A stretch of 64,000 nucleotides of DNA from Bipolaris cookei. Its lineage: Eukaryota > Ascomycota > Dothideomycetes > Pleosporales > Pleosporaceae. The notes below the pieces were generated by a model. The model saw nothing but the letters and a program-made list of their open reading frames with translations. It did not search any database and was not told the origin of the DNA. The stretch lies in assembly GCA_002286855.1 (NCBI GenBank), contig NRSV01000013.1:246497-310496 (forward strand), read 5' to 3'. The position numbers and the translations under genes are program-made. This document shows positions 54,553 through 64,000 of this stretch, one piece after another (the first letter of the stretch is position 1; each line of letters starts with the position of its first letter).

Positions 54553-55882
54553 TCAATCTTTTCGCCGTTTGCACTGGGCCGCTACAACGCTGATGTCGTC
54601 GAGTTTACCTGTATCAATTTAAGCAAAAGAAAACTCACAGTCGATATTGAGTTTCTCGGGGTGCTAACCTCCTTCGATAGACAGACCCTCATCAATCGCC
54701 TTCTCCATGTATGGACTCTCAGCAAATGGATCCAGAGCAATCTCTCTCGCTGCATTAACGAGTTGCTGAGCCACAAACTGCATACCATCCGCGTATGTCT
54801 GCTCTTCTGTATCTTTGTCTTTGTCACCACTCCATCTCTCCATACTGTCGCAAACATTCTCTACAATTTCGTGTTCCCACAGATTATCCACCACGCCGTC
54901 TGTCATGGCAATTACTACGTCTTCTTCCTGAATCTCTACACAATCCACCATCGCATTCTCGCTCGGCGTGTCAGGGCTGTTCGTCCCTATCTGCCGCGGA
55001 CAATCAAACCAATGCCATTGCTCTTGTGTCCTGAATACAACTTCCCTCGTACTCGGGCGTATGACAAGGATCTGGGAGTCGCCGAGCTGCGTTACGTAAA
55101 GGATTGGGTGGTTGTGTTCTTTGTTGTCAGCGCTGAGAAGCGCGCCACACGTGGTAGTTGTGCCATGCCACGCGCTGGGTTTCGAGGTTGCTTGCTGGGT
55201 AAGCTCGTAGGCATTTTGCAGGTAGGTGACAGGCTCTGGAGGAGTCGTGGCGTTGTAGGTTGCAGCTTCGACTTCGAGAGCCCAGAAATGGGCGATTAGG
55301 CGGGACCAGAGGCTACGCGTGTCTTGTATCAGCAGTGATCTAGCGCTTTCTACATGGACAGATATGAGTGCTTTGGTTGACTAACGCTGCATGCCCTCTC
55401 TCCCTAGTAGCCCATGCTCCTACGCCGTCATTTGCGACGATGAAACTCTCGCTGACTAGCACGGCATCATCCCCATTTGTAACTCCTCTAATCATCTGCC
55501 CGTTGACTGTCGGCCGCCGGTCTCGACTCTTGTTGTACGTGCTGAGCGGCTCTGAGAAGCTCGTAGAGGGCATGGAGAGGAACGGCGGAGGGAATGGTCT
55601 CGAGGGTCTCTTTGCAAACAGCGCATATCCGGCCTCAAAGTAAAAGGGTGGTTTGGACTTTGGCGGGTCAGCGTTAGGGGGAACAGGCGTGGTCGTTCCA
55701 GTGCCTATCTGCGCCTTTGGTACGTCTTCTGAATACCATCTCGACTGCTTCTTGAGGTTTGTAGTCACTGATATGATGCGTGTTCGTTGTGGTGTAGATT
55801 GCTGTGCTGTGGTTCTCCATGCTTGTGATAGTAAATGCTGGAGGTGGGGTTTACTGCGAACGCGAAAGGCAGGTGCGAGCAT
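54553..55882 (-). CDS. ptc7: PP2C-type mitochondrial protein phosphatase (Ptc7-like)
   Basis: Three exons (55882-55386, 55312-54669, 54608-54553) give 398 residues. Ptc7 is a metal-dependent Ser/Thr phosphatase linked to coenzyme Q biosynthesis control in mitochondria. The N-terminus MLAPAFRVRSKPHLQHLLSQ is Arg-rich, lacks acidic residues and fits an import signal. Motifs: GDDAVLVSE, NDGVGAWATRERGHA, then ALWSRLIAHFW after the first intron, WHGTTTTCGALL, QLGDSQILVIRP, VVIAMTDGVVDNLWEHEIV and, in the 56-nt last exon, KLDDISVVAAQC, which supplies the metal-binding Asp of the family. For the first intron I chose the acceptor at 55313 because it restores HAALWSRL; a nearer acceptor would insert 11 extra residues. 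Confidence 0.88.
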
Positions 55883-56503
55883 GCCAGCGGCTACCCTGTC
55901 TACAAGAAGAGGGGTGAAGTTGGTTGATTCAGGGACTTTCTTTCTGACCCTGGGGTGAACTGGGGCCAAAGCTACATAAAGAGCCGCTGTGCTCCAAGGT
56001 TACGGTATGCGGGGAAACCCGAGAGTGTGGTTTGCGCATAACAAGCGGTGGATCGGGGTTGAGATTAGGGTGCGAACATGAGTCAGCACATTTAAGGCGT
56101 TTGGCCTCTTTATGACGTCTTTCGGGGACTGGATCTAGTGGTGGTTGCCAATCTACAGGCTCGTCATTAAATTATGGTTATCAGCTGAAGATTTGGCCAG
56201 ACTTGATGGTCATTTTCTGGAACCATCGAGCGGTAAATGTCCATGTCCCATCAGGACCGCATGCTAGCGCAATGTAGATCAACTAAGCATGTTCCGTTTT
56301 GACCTGCAGGCTGATATTTTTTTAAAACTGTAGACAGAAAGGCTTTGAGATTTCCATGGATTACTGGGAGGTACACACCGGATCATTCCTCTCTTTATAC
56401 TGATCATCATTGGTATCCCAAGTGAACGCCTCCCGATGCACCACCCACCACGAACTGTCCGTGTAATTCGTTCTCCCATTCTTCAGTAAACCATGGCGGT
56501 CCT
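55883..56503. other. Intergenic, promoter of the PP2C gene
   Basis: 621 bp between two minus-strand genes: promoter of the phosphatase gene and 3' flank of the CBS gene. Nothing else seen. Confidence 0.45.
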
Positions 56504-57050
56504 TTATGCCCTCCTCTTCGCAAAGTTCTCCAGGTCCGCCCTTGTGGCCACCCCGAGTACAAACTTCCTACTTGCATCAGTCACCACCGCAAACTCCTGC
56601 TTTCCGCTGCCGTCTACCCCGCCATTGAAGAAATCCTCAAGTTCTTCGAGTGGCGTCTCTGTAGTGATGACCTTGTACCTCCTGCCGCGCCGCTGGAACT
56701 TGTGCATGGCCTCTTCAACGGGGTCGTTGTCCTTGACTTTGCCTTCTTTGAGAAGTTGCTGGAGATGCGGGATGCTAATGTATCCAAGCAGTGCGCGATT
56801 CGCCTCGGCAATGACGGTGAGATGTGTGTAATCGCGCTCAAGGCCAGACATGAGTGCCCATGAGATTGGGTCTGTAGGCTTGACGGAGAGGGCAGGCGGG
56901 GGGTCGAGGTCTTCTACCGTGGCCTACCAGCTGTCAGTCAGGCATAGAGCAACGGCCGTTGCACCAACATACGCCTCGGTATTTGTTTGCCCATAGTGCC
57001 TGATAGTCGCCGTTTGGTGCGCCGCTCGCGGTGCTGGGTTCCGCTGCCAT
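56504..57050 (-). CDS. CBS-domain protein
   Basis: Two exons (57050-56973, 56923-56504; 49-nt intron) give 165 residues. The protein is essentially a single CBS pair (Bateman module), which usually binds adenosine nucleotides: DPISWALMSGLERDYTHLTV and IAEANRALLGYISIPHLQQL for the first, then DPVEEAMHKFQRRGRRYKVI, TPLEELEDFFNGG and EFAVVTDASRKFVLGVATRA for the second. The short first exon codes MAAEPSTASGAPNGDYQALW and ANKYRG, joined to ATVEDLDPPPAL. Function in this fungus is unknown; it has no catalytic domain attached. Confidence 0.85.
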
Positions 57051-59939
57051 AGTGCTCGCTGGGTAGTACGTGAATATGGTGGGGATGCTTATTGCGCAAC
57101 TTTGTATCCAGATTGAGAGCCGCAGATGCTCGGGCCTGCAATTACATCACGCTAAACATGCGCGAAGCGTGCGTTAGCGGGTAAGGCTTTTGCAATGTTT
57201 GGAGCGTGTGACAAAAGTCCCAGGTGACTGTGAATACCCAGCACAAGCCTGCGGTTGCAACCCTCGAGATTACAGGAATCCACGCCTCGGCCTTAAATTG
57301 GACTGCACTTTATCATGCTTCTTGTGAATGTGCATTGGGATTGCGCACAGCCATATCTACGCTGTACATTTATTTCACGTAGCTCTGCTTGTGCCAGTGT
57401 TTGGTTTTGCAGTTGATGCCACACGTGATGAGCACTAGCGATAACTGCAGGTCACTCGCTCGTGAGAGCCGCCCACTTCTAACACCATCAACGCCCTCAA
57501 CCCTGCCAGCGAGGGAACATCTCGTGTACTTGTTGCACAGTACCCAAGTGGCTAGCTCCTGTGCTGGCGTCAGATTGATCCCGATACCAGGACAGCACGA
57601 TGGCTCCCTCGACGCACCGCTACCCCTCGCTCGATCGCTCCTATAAATCGCTCCGACGGACGGCAATTGTGTGAAATCCGTGTCTATATATATGCACTGC
57701 AAGTGCGCACAACTGGCCATTCTGAGCTTTTAGGGTGTAAAAACATCTACGGTGGCTCTCGAAGTCATTGTTAGCCGCCGGGATAGGAAGCAGCAGCAGC
57801 TCTGGACATACTCTGCGAGCCATACAATGGTCGAGGAGCGCAACAACACTCATCTCACCGCGCCACAGCTTGGCTACGGCAGCTGATGGCCAATATGTAT
57901 TTCGCATCCGTACGAGTCGCTTGCGGTCGCCCATTTCAACATGCCAGTGCACTCGACAAGAAGTCCGGCTGTTTAAATAGCTAGCATGACGACAGATCGT
58001 TGCGTATCGGCTGATTGAAAGCGGAAGCCCAAGGCAAGCCTAAGTGCCTCAGTCGTGTGCTGCACCAGAAAGATGACTACTAGCTTATCGATAGCCAACA
58101 CGGGAACGGAAACGCCCAACCCCCAGATCATCGCGATGATCTGGGGCAGTTGTTCAACCCGGATCTGTCTATGCAGAGGTACGGAGACAATCTCGACTCA
58201 AGTTTCGATCTGAAGATGAATGTCCCGTTCGCAGTGCAGCTCCTACAGCTGATCTGTTCGGATCACGAGGACTACACAACTATCGGGTTACGACTAAACC
58301 CGAATGCCCTAACCAAGTGAAACGTCTCTGTCGGATACCAATTACATACTCCAGCATATCCGCAGTAACCCGCCTTCACATATGCTCCTCTATAAGGCGA
58401 ATTGGCTCCAAGAAGCCCATAATACTCGGGTTGTACTCTCTAGAACCCAGCAAGGGAGTAGCAGCTGGTAATCCTCCCTGTTTGTGACGTCGTTGGCTGA
58501 TCCTTTAATATCGTCACTTTTAACATGACGGAAACAAGAACTTTGGAAGAGATGGAGTCAGGAAATCTAAAGATGGTAATGGGGTAACGAGATCATACAA
58601 CAACACTTCTTGACACAAGTTTTTGTCCTATCGTAAGCTATGCGGGAGTGAGCCACTCAGCATACGGATCATGTAGGCATTACTTGAAAAACGGCAGGCT
58701 CGACGGATGCCTATAAGTCGCTGAGACCTGAGAATCAAATATTGATGGATCGCTGAAAACGGGAATCGCGCCACTTTGTCTCATTCCTGCGGCCGATGTA
58801 CCAGCTGCAGTCGGCCTTGGTAGAGATTTGCGCAAGGTTTTGGGTATTTCCTCTCGCGACCCTGTGTCTCATCAGTCTCTTCAGTGTATGGTAAAAGGCT
58901 GTGTACTTGAGGTACGGGCCTCGACAGAGGTAAGTAGGCGAAAATATGTCCGTATAGAAAACAGACATACAGAAATCATCACAGGAGCGAGATACGAATA
59001 CAGTGAGTGATTACTCACCCCCCAGGATGGACGTGTGTTCGAGCTGACAAAAGCTGAAGTGTAGTCGAAATGCAAATCATCACTGACAAGCCTACCAAGA
59101 GCAAGTCCAAGACCCCGCAGCTCAGCGTTCCTCTGTGTTGCAACCACTCTAACCGTCCCATGATGACCAGCATCAGACAGAATATCATGAACCACTAACG
59201 ACAAGTGTACAGATTGTGCAATATGAGAAAGAGCTAGGGAAAATAATCTAGAAGAGTATCGGTCCTTCCAACAACGTGCGCTTCCACCTGGAGGCTTCTT
59301 ACAACAAGTTGCAGGCACATGCCAGGTGAAGCTAATCGACTGTCCATTGCGCCTCAGCAAAAGTAAAAGGAACCCGTCAAAAGAGCTGTGTCGGTAGAGG
59401 AGACCCTTCGCATTGGACCATTTGCAAGCCCCTTGCGTTGAGTTCGTGACTGGGTTGGCTGGCTGAAAAGGCGCAGCAGCTTCGTACTCCAGCACGGACC
59501 TAAGTCATCGCATCCCGCCAAACCTTGGAAGGCGGCGATAGCAGCAGTAGCCAACACCCACAACACAGCAAACACTCCACACGCTTGCTGCAACATTGCT
59601 AGAAGGTGGTCGGTGCATCTCAAGGTGGCAGTGAATCACCTCGAAATTTTTCCTGATCGGTAGCACGCCTGTTGCGGGCAGACCGACCAACGTCACGTGC
59701 TGCGCCTGGCGTCGCTGGAAAGTTGAAGAGTTGCGTCTCCGATCTCTTCTCTCTCGCCCTCCCCACATCACCACAAAACAACCCAGCCACCTCACCCACC
59801 GCGCATCATCAATCCGCGCTGTCAACCATCAACCACGCGGTCTTGCTTTCTCACTCATCCCATCAACATCCTAAATCGCGACCTTGCGATCACTTACGCG
59901 TCGACCCGACATCACACAAGCGTGAGCGTGACTCGCACA
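57051..59939. other. 2.9-kb gene-poor region
   Basis: No supportable gene on either strand. The longest frames (204 residues at 58881-59495 minus; 106 at 59505-59825 minus) show no domain, biased composition and no good splice context. The right 250 bp is the promoter of the PWWP gene, with CA/TC-rich sequence. A perfect palindrome lies at 58121-58146. The region may contain degraded insertions, but none could be identified. Confidence 0.5.
58121..58146. repeat. Perfect 26-bp palindrome without spacer
   Basis: The half-site CCCCAGATCATCG is followed directly by its exact reverse complement CGATGATCTGGGG. Outside it, CAAC on the left and GTTG two bases further on the right extend the symmetry imperfectly. 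It could be a dimeric factor-binding site, or the closed remnant of an inverted repeat. Confidence 0.9.
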
Positions 59940-61924
59940 ATGGCGGAGGAGGCGAAAGCACCCGTTCCTATGGACGCCACGAACACTACGGGAGAGGCGA
60001 CGCGCTCTACGGATGGTGTTGCTCAACTTGCCGTCGCAGAGGCAAACCCGGCTGATGACGGCGTTGTAGCTACGTCTGGCGTTGCTGAAGGTAAGAGACT
60101 GTCCTTTGTAAATCGGCGAAGAGGATACTGATATGATTGTCTATCAGTACCCGACAACAAAGACACTCAAGAAGATGTTGCTAACAAGGATGATGTCACT
60201 GACGCGCAGGCAGCGCCTGTCGCCGTAAGCAATGGTGCAGGTGAGAGTTAGACAGCCCAACTAACTGGAGGAGGCACAGACGGGTCTTACTTTTCACGCT
60301 CATGTACTGACATATTCTCGTAGATGCCGCACCTGCCTCCGACGCGCCAGCGACCAATGGTACCCCGGCCCCCAAAAAGGCTCACAAGTCAGGCGCTGGC
60401 ATTCCCGAACACAAGAAGAAAACGCCGGCTAAGAAGGCAAAGAAGGCTCCTGAGCTTCGCTTGAATGTGTCGCCTGGAGACATGCACATGGTTGCTATGC
60501 GTGGATACCAACCATGGCCGGTCATTGTATGCGACGAGGAAATGCTCCCCGAGTCACTTCTCAGCAAGCGTCCTGTCAGTGCTAGGCGTATTGATGGCAC
60601 ATACCGAGAGGACTTTCTTGAGGGTGGCAAAAACGCCAAAGATAGACGGTACCCTATCATGTTTTTGGGTACAAATGAGTTGTGAGTAAATAACGATCTA
60701 CGCTTCTGTACGATAGGTTGCTGACCAAAGTTGACAGTGCGTGGCAAGTCAACACTGATCTGTTGCCGTTCGATCTAGAGGAAGTGAAGAAGGACGTGGA
60801 TACCGGCAACCAGGGGAAGAGGAACAAAGCTCTTTGGGAAGCATACCAGATTGCTGCTCAGGGCCATGACCTGGCGTATTTCAAGGAGATGCTCTCTGCC
60901 CATGAATCTGCGATGCAAGAAGACCTTGAACAGAAGGAGCAGAAGGAGCAGCAGAAGAAGGAGAAGGCCGAGAAGGCCTCCAGGCGCAAGAGTACAGCGG
61001 CCGCGACATCAGAAAACGCTGATGCGGAAGGCACTGGTGATGCTGCTGCTTCAGCTAAGAAGACCAAGGGCGCAAAGAAGCGCAAGAATGACGGTGAGAG
61101 CGACGGCGAGAGCGGAAAAGTATGTATCACATTCATGAGCCGATTTGCAACTACTGACCTGGCGACAGTTCGCAAAGACTCTTAAGACCAAGCTCAAGCT
61201 GACGACAAAGACACCGAAGGAGGCATCTGCTGCGAAGACGAAGAAGGAGCCCAAGTCAAAGAAGAAGGCCAGCGAGGAGGCCGAGCCTGCAGCACCTGAG
61301 GAGCCAGCTATGACTGAAGAAGAGTGGTTACAGAAGCGCGAGAAGCAAGTTCTCTACCTCCGACACCGCCTCCAGAAGGGCTTTTTGTCCCGCGACCAAG
61401 CACCTAAAGATGAAGATATGACAAGCATGTCCGAGTACCTGAAGCAGCTTGAAGCTCATGCGGATCTTGAGGCTGAAGTTATCAAGAAGACGAAGGTCCA
61501 CAAGGTCCTTCGGGCCATCATCAAGCTTGAGTCTATTCCAATGGAGGAAGAATTTGCTTTCAAGAAGCGTTCGACGGAACTTCTTACCAAATGGAATAGC
61601 GTATTAGCATCCGATACGGAGCCGGCTGGTGCGAACGGTGTCAAGAATGAAGACCGGGAGAAGTCTGAATCTGCAGAGAAGACTGTGGAGAAGAGCAACG
61701 AGGAGACCGCAGCGAAAAAGGATGATACCGCTCCAGAGACTACTACTTCGAAGACGACCGATGCGGAAGGCGACGTCATTATGGCAATAGCAGACAAAGA
61801 AGACAGCAAGGGGGTATCTGCGCCTCAAGTTGAGGTGAAGACCAGCGAAGAGGCTACCGACAAAACCCCTGCTGAAGACAAGATTGACAGGGTTGCCGGG
61901 ACTACAGATTCTATCACGGCCTAA
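59940..61924 (+). CDS. PWWP-domain chromatin protein
   Basis: Five exons (59940-60090, 60148-60240, 60324-60681, 60738-61119, 61169-61924) give 579 residues. PWWP domains read methylated histone H3 lysine 36 in nucleosomes. An acidic/Ala-rich disordered N-terminus is followed by a Lys-rich stretch (HKKKTPAKKAKKAPE) and the PWWP domain at about 150-265: SPGDMHMVAMRGYQPWPVIV, YPIMFLGTNEF + AWQVNTDLLPF, and KALWEAYQIAAQ. Then a charged coiled coil, a Lys-rich NLS-type linker, and a helical domain (EEWLQKREKQVLYLRHRLQK, MSEYLKQLEAHADL, VIKKTKVHKVLRAIIKLESI) resembling the integrase-binding/TFIIS N-like domain of LEDGF-type proteins. The pairing PWWP + helical domain supports a chromatin-tethered transcription cofactor; the exact orthologue is not clear. 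Confidence 0.85.
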
Positions 61925-62577
61925 ATCATCATCAGGGCTGCGTGGTCAACTAAGGGAATGTAGATGTTCCTCCCATTTCTGCTATCAGCCCTCTTAGCAG
62001 GACTGTACTTTATTGCTCCAGAGCCATTGTGGCTTTGTTGGCTTTTTCGAGCGAGTATAGAACGCCCGCATATTGAGGATTCTCTCTGGCGTTCACTAGC
62101 TTCACGGGGTTTGAATGACCCCGCTATTTCTAATATTGATGCCTAAAGTGCTGAGGGCAAGGCTGTTCATGCTCGATGAGAGATATACGAGCTAATTTCT
62201 GCTGCCCATATTTACCTCCTTGGGCGGCTTCTTGCCTAACGTTAGCTAGTGGAGTACAAATCTGTCTTTGCAAATTAAACAATAAGTATGAATACTCTTC
62301 CGCCCTAGTGTGCATGTTCCTCCGTATGCTCGTTCGGGTACGCGGCCGGCTATGCTGTCCCCTTTGTTCCTCTCTGCCATGCACCCCATTTGCGTAGTTG
62401 CTAGATGTGGCGCGTCGCGTTAATGCCCCACCATCATTATGACGTCCCTATGCGTTGAGCTCCATAACAAAACCATGCGGAAAGCATACAACATCGTTCT
62501 TTCAACCGAATCTTCACAGCTCCTCTCGTGATCATCCTGCTCGATACTCAAATCTGATAGTTCAAAAATATTCCAAA
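61925..62577. other. Spacer between two plus-strand genes
   Basis: 653 bp, 3' UTR of the PWWP gene and promoter of the hydrate dehydratase gene. Nothing else seen. Confidence 0.45.
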
Positions 62578-63658
62578 ATGGCCGGTGCATCAAGGAAAGA
62601 CCTTCTCAAGAAGGTGTACAATATGGTACCGCCTATGCTCGAGAGCTTTCACAAGGGTAGGGAGACTGCTCTGGGTTCTAGGATGCGTGTCTAATCAACT
62701 TGCACAGGCCAACTGGGTCGTGTAGCAGTCATTGGTGGCAGTGAAGATTACACTGGTGCACCCTACTTCTCCGCCATGGCCTCTGCAAAATTGGGTTGCG
62801 ATATGGTGCTATATCCCAGAAACCCTCATGCGAGGAGATCTGCTGACGCTACTTCAGTCTCACGTCATATGCGAACCGGGAGCAGGCGCCGTCATCAAAA
62901 CCTACTCCCCTAACCTTATGGTACACCCATACATGCGACAATCCAAGAACCTTGCGCAATCCGAGAGCGCCGATAGTGTGAGCGCAGAAGTTGTTGGAAT
63001 GCTATCGCGGCTCCACGTTGTCGTAATCGGTCCTGGCCTCGGTCGCGACAAACTCATGCAAGACACATGCGCAAAGGTGATTGAAGAGGCTAGGAAGCAG
63101 GGCATTCCGTTTGTACTGGATGCAGATGGTCTGTACCTTGCACAGACGAGGCCTGAACTTGTCGAAGGCTGTAAAGAGTGCATACTCACGCCCAATGTTG
63201 TGGAGTTTGGGAGACTGGCCAAGGCAAAGGGCGTCAACGTTGACGAAGGCGATCCTTCAGAATTGTGTTCTAAGCTATCAAAGGCTTTTGGTGGTGTTAC
63301 GATTATCCAGAAGGGTGCCAAAGACTACATTTCCAATGGTTCGCATACCCTCGTTTCCGAAGGCGAGGGCGGCTTGAAGCGCTCGGGTGGCCAGGGCGAC
63401 ACGCTGACGGGTAGTTTGGCGACTCTGCTAGCCTACAGGAAGGCATACCACGACAAGCTGTGGGATATCGGGACTGAGATGTCAAGGAGTGAGACTTTGG
63501 CTCTTGCAGCATATGGTGGCTCGTGTATTACAAGAGAATGCTCCAAGTTGGCCTTTAAGGAGAAGGGCAGATCGCTGCAGGCCAGTGATTTGACGGAACA
63601 TGTTCATACTGCGTTTCTCAACATTATTGGAGAGAGGGAGGAGACGCCAATCCTGTAG
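62578..63658 (+). CDS. ATP-dependent NAD(P)H-hydrate dehydratase
   Basis: Three exons (62578-62656, 62708-62805, 62858-63658) give 325 residues. The enzyme (NNRD/CARKD family; yeast YKL151c) repairs hydrated NADH and NADPH using ATP. It is a ribokinase-like fold: GRVAVIGGSEDYTGAPYFSA, then after the second splice SHVICEPGAGAVIKTYSPNL, VVVIGPGLGRDKL, FVLDADGLYLAQTRPEL, ILTPNVVEFGRL and RSGGQGDTLTGSLATLLAYR, where the Asp of GQGD is the catalytic base. The first exon is 79 nt; MAGASRKDLLKKVYNMVPPM precedes FHKGQLGR. Joins are in phase and match the conserved order. Probable cytosolic or mitochondrial location. Confidence 0.93.
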
Positions 63659-63742
63659 GTTATGCCTAAAGAGTTCAATATAGGAAGTTGGACCAGCTCA
63701 GTCAAGGTAAGACTGGGCGATTGTAAGATAAAGTATATGATA

Positions 63743-64000
63743 ACGTGGTTCATAAGCGAGTCGGCCACCCAAGCGAGTCGGCCACTTTGCACCGGCGCGT
63801 CGACGTCGACACTACAACGCGTCATGTCTCGACAGCGCACTTCTAAAACTTTATATACTGAATCAGATCTTCAGCTTGCTCTTTTTGATTTTCAATTGCA
63901 ACGTGTTCAAAGCCAAAGGCGTGCTGCTTCTATCTATAACGTGCCCCGAACTACTCTCCAAGACCGACGCGCTGGGAAGCGCTCCCGCCGCGACTGTGAA
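63743..64000 (+). mobile_element. Left end of a Fot1/pogo-type DNA transposon
   Basis: A TA dinucleotide (63741-63742), the usual target site of this superfamily, precedes ACGTGGTTCATAAGCGAGTC. Within the first 45 bp two exact copies of AAGCGAGTCGGCCAC (63754-63768 and 63771-63785) form subterminal repeats. A transposase frame opens 80 bp in. The element continues beyond the window, so its right end and full length are unknown. The exact left boundary is inferred. Confidence 0.65.
63824..64000 (+). CDS. Pogo/Fot1-family transposase, N-terminal part only
   Basis: The ATG at 63824 opens a frame running off the window edge, 59 codons visible. The segment DLQLALFDFQLQRVQSQRRA then ASIYNVPRTTLQDRRAGKRS matches the Psq-type helix-turn-helix at the N-terminus of pogo/Fot1 transposases, which binds the element ends. 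There are no stops or frameshifts in the visible part, so this copy is at least not obviously broken here. The DDE catalytic domain would lie to the right. Confidence 0.82.
   Translation, partial: MSRQRTSKTLYTESDLQLALFDFQLQRVQSQRRAASIYNVPRTTLQDRRAGKRSRRDCE

Noticed and set aside
58881..59495. A 204-codon minus-strand frame with hydrophobic ends
   Set aside because: No domain, mixed composition, no splice context to extend it, and it lies in a gene-poor stretch. Kept only as a weak possibility.
59354..59623. A minus-strand frame starting with a signal-peptide-like run (MRCTDHLLAMLQQACG...)
   Set aside because: Could suggest a small secreted protein, but there is no cysteine pattern, no convincing intron and it ends quickly.
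1..64000. A secondary-metabolite cluster or CRISPR array
   Set aside because: No polyketide or peptide synthase, terpene cyclase or regular spaced repeats were found; gene content is housekeeping and eukaryotic.

Overview
The window is nuclear DNA from a filamentous ascomycete. Evidence seen directly: about 22 protein genes with fungal-sized GT-AG introns (mostly 48-100 nt, often with a CTAAC/CTGAC branch site), fungal gene families (Ste13-type dipeptidyl aminopeptidase, Tvp38, Mpo1, fungal TFIID subunits), a single 5S rRNA gene lying alone between protein genes, a Fot1/pogo-type transposase at the right edge, and one decayed gene whose stops look like repeat-induced point mutation (RIP). The overall feel is Dothideomycetes, perhaps Pleosporales, but that is an impression from protein style and not a demonstrated placement. 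Layout, left to right: (1) 1-1289 is the end of the U4/U6 snRNP protein Prp4. (2) 1290-12232 is gene-poor: a bZIP transcription factor gene (5223-7248) with a short hydrophobic segment sits between 3.9 kb and 5.0 kb of otherwise non-coding, low-complexity DNA, with a long out-of-frame upstream ORF overlapping its start codon. (3) 12233-23781 holds a Sel1-repeat protein, a five-finger CCCH protein, a divergent pair of TFIID subunits (TAF7-like and TAF3-like) sharing a 334-bp promoter, a small hydrophilic protein and a C2H2 regulator. (4) 24864-34568 holds an unknown 517-residue protein, a 5S rRNA gene, a metallo-beta-lactamase-fold protein with an N-terminal zinc ribbon, a membrane dipeptidyl aminopeptidase, Rpb7 and an Mpo1-like dioxygenase. 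(5) 35345-40039 is the mitochondrial ATP synthase alpha gene, with 11 exons, an 8-nt micro-exon, one intron with a GG donor, and one 2.36-kb intron that contains a whole decayed zinc-finger gene. (6) 40630-57050 holds Tvp38, a CUE-like/CCCH/Smr protein, a basic coiled-coil protein, an acylpyruvase (FAHD1 type), a small 109-residue protein, a pentapeptide-repeat membrane-anchored protein, an SRRM1-type PWI/SR splicing factor, a Ptc7-type PP2C phosphatase and a CBS protein. (7) 57051-59939 is a second gene-poor stretch with a perfect 26-bp palindrome. (8) 59940-64000 holds a PWWP protein, the NAD(P)H-hydrate dehydratase gene and the left end of a DNA transposon. Much of the content is gene-expression machinery (Prp4, two TAFs, Rpb7, a CCCH RNA-binding protein, an SR splicing factor, an Smr protein, a PWWP chromatin reader); this looks like ordinary housekeeping neighbourhood and not a biosynthetic cluster. 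The most unusual locus is the ATP synthase alpha gene. All exon joins were worked out by eye from splice consensus, reading frame and protein-family continuity; no alignment or RNA data were available.
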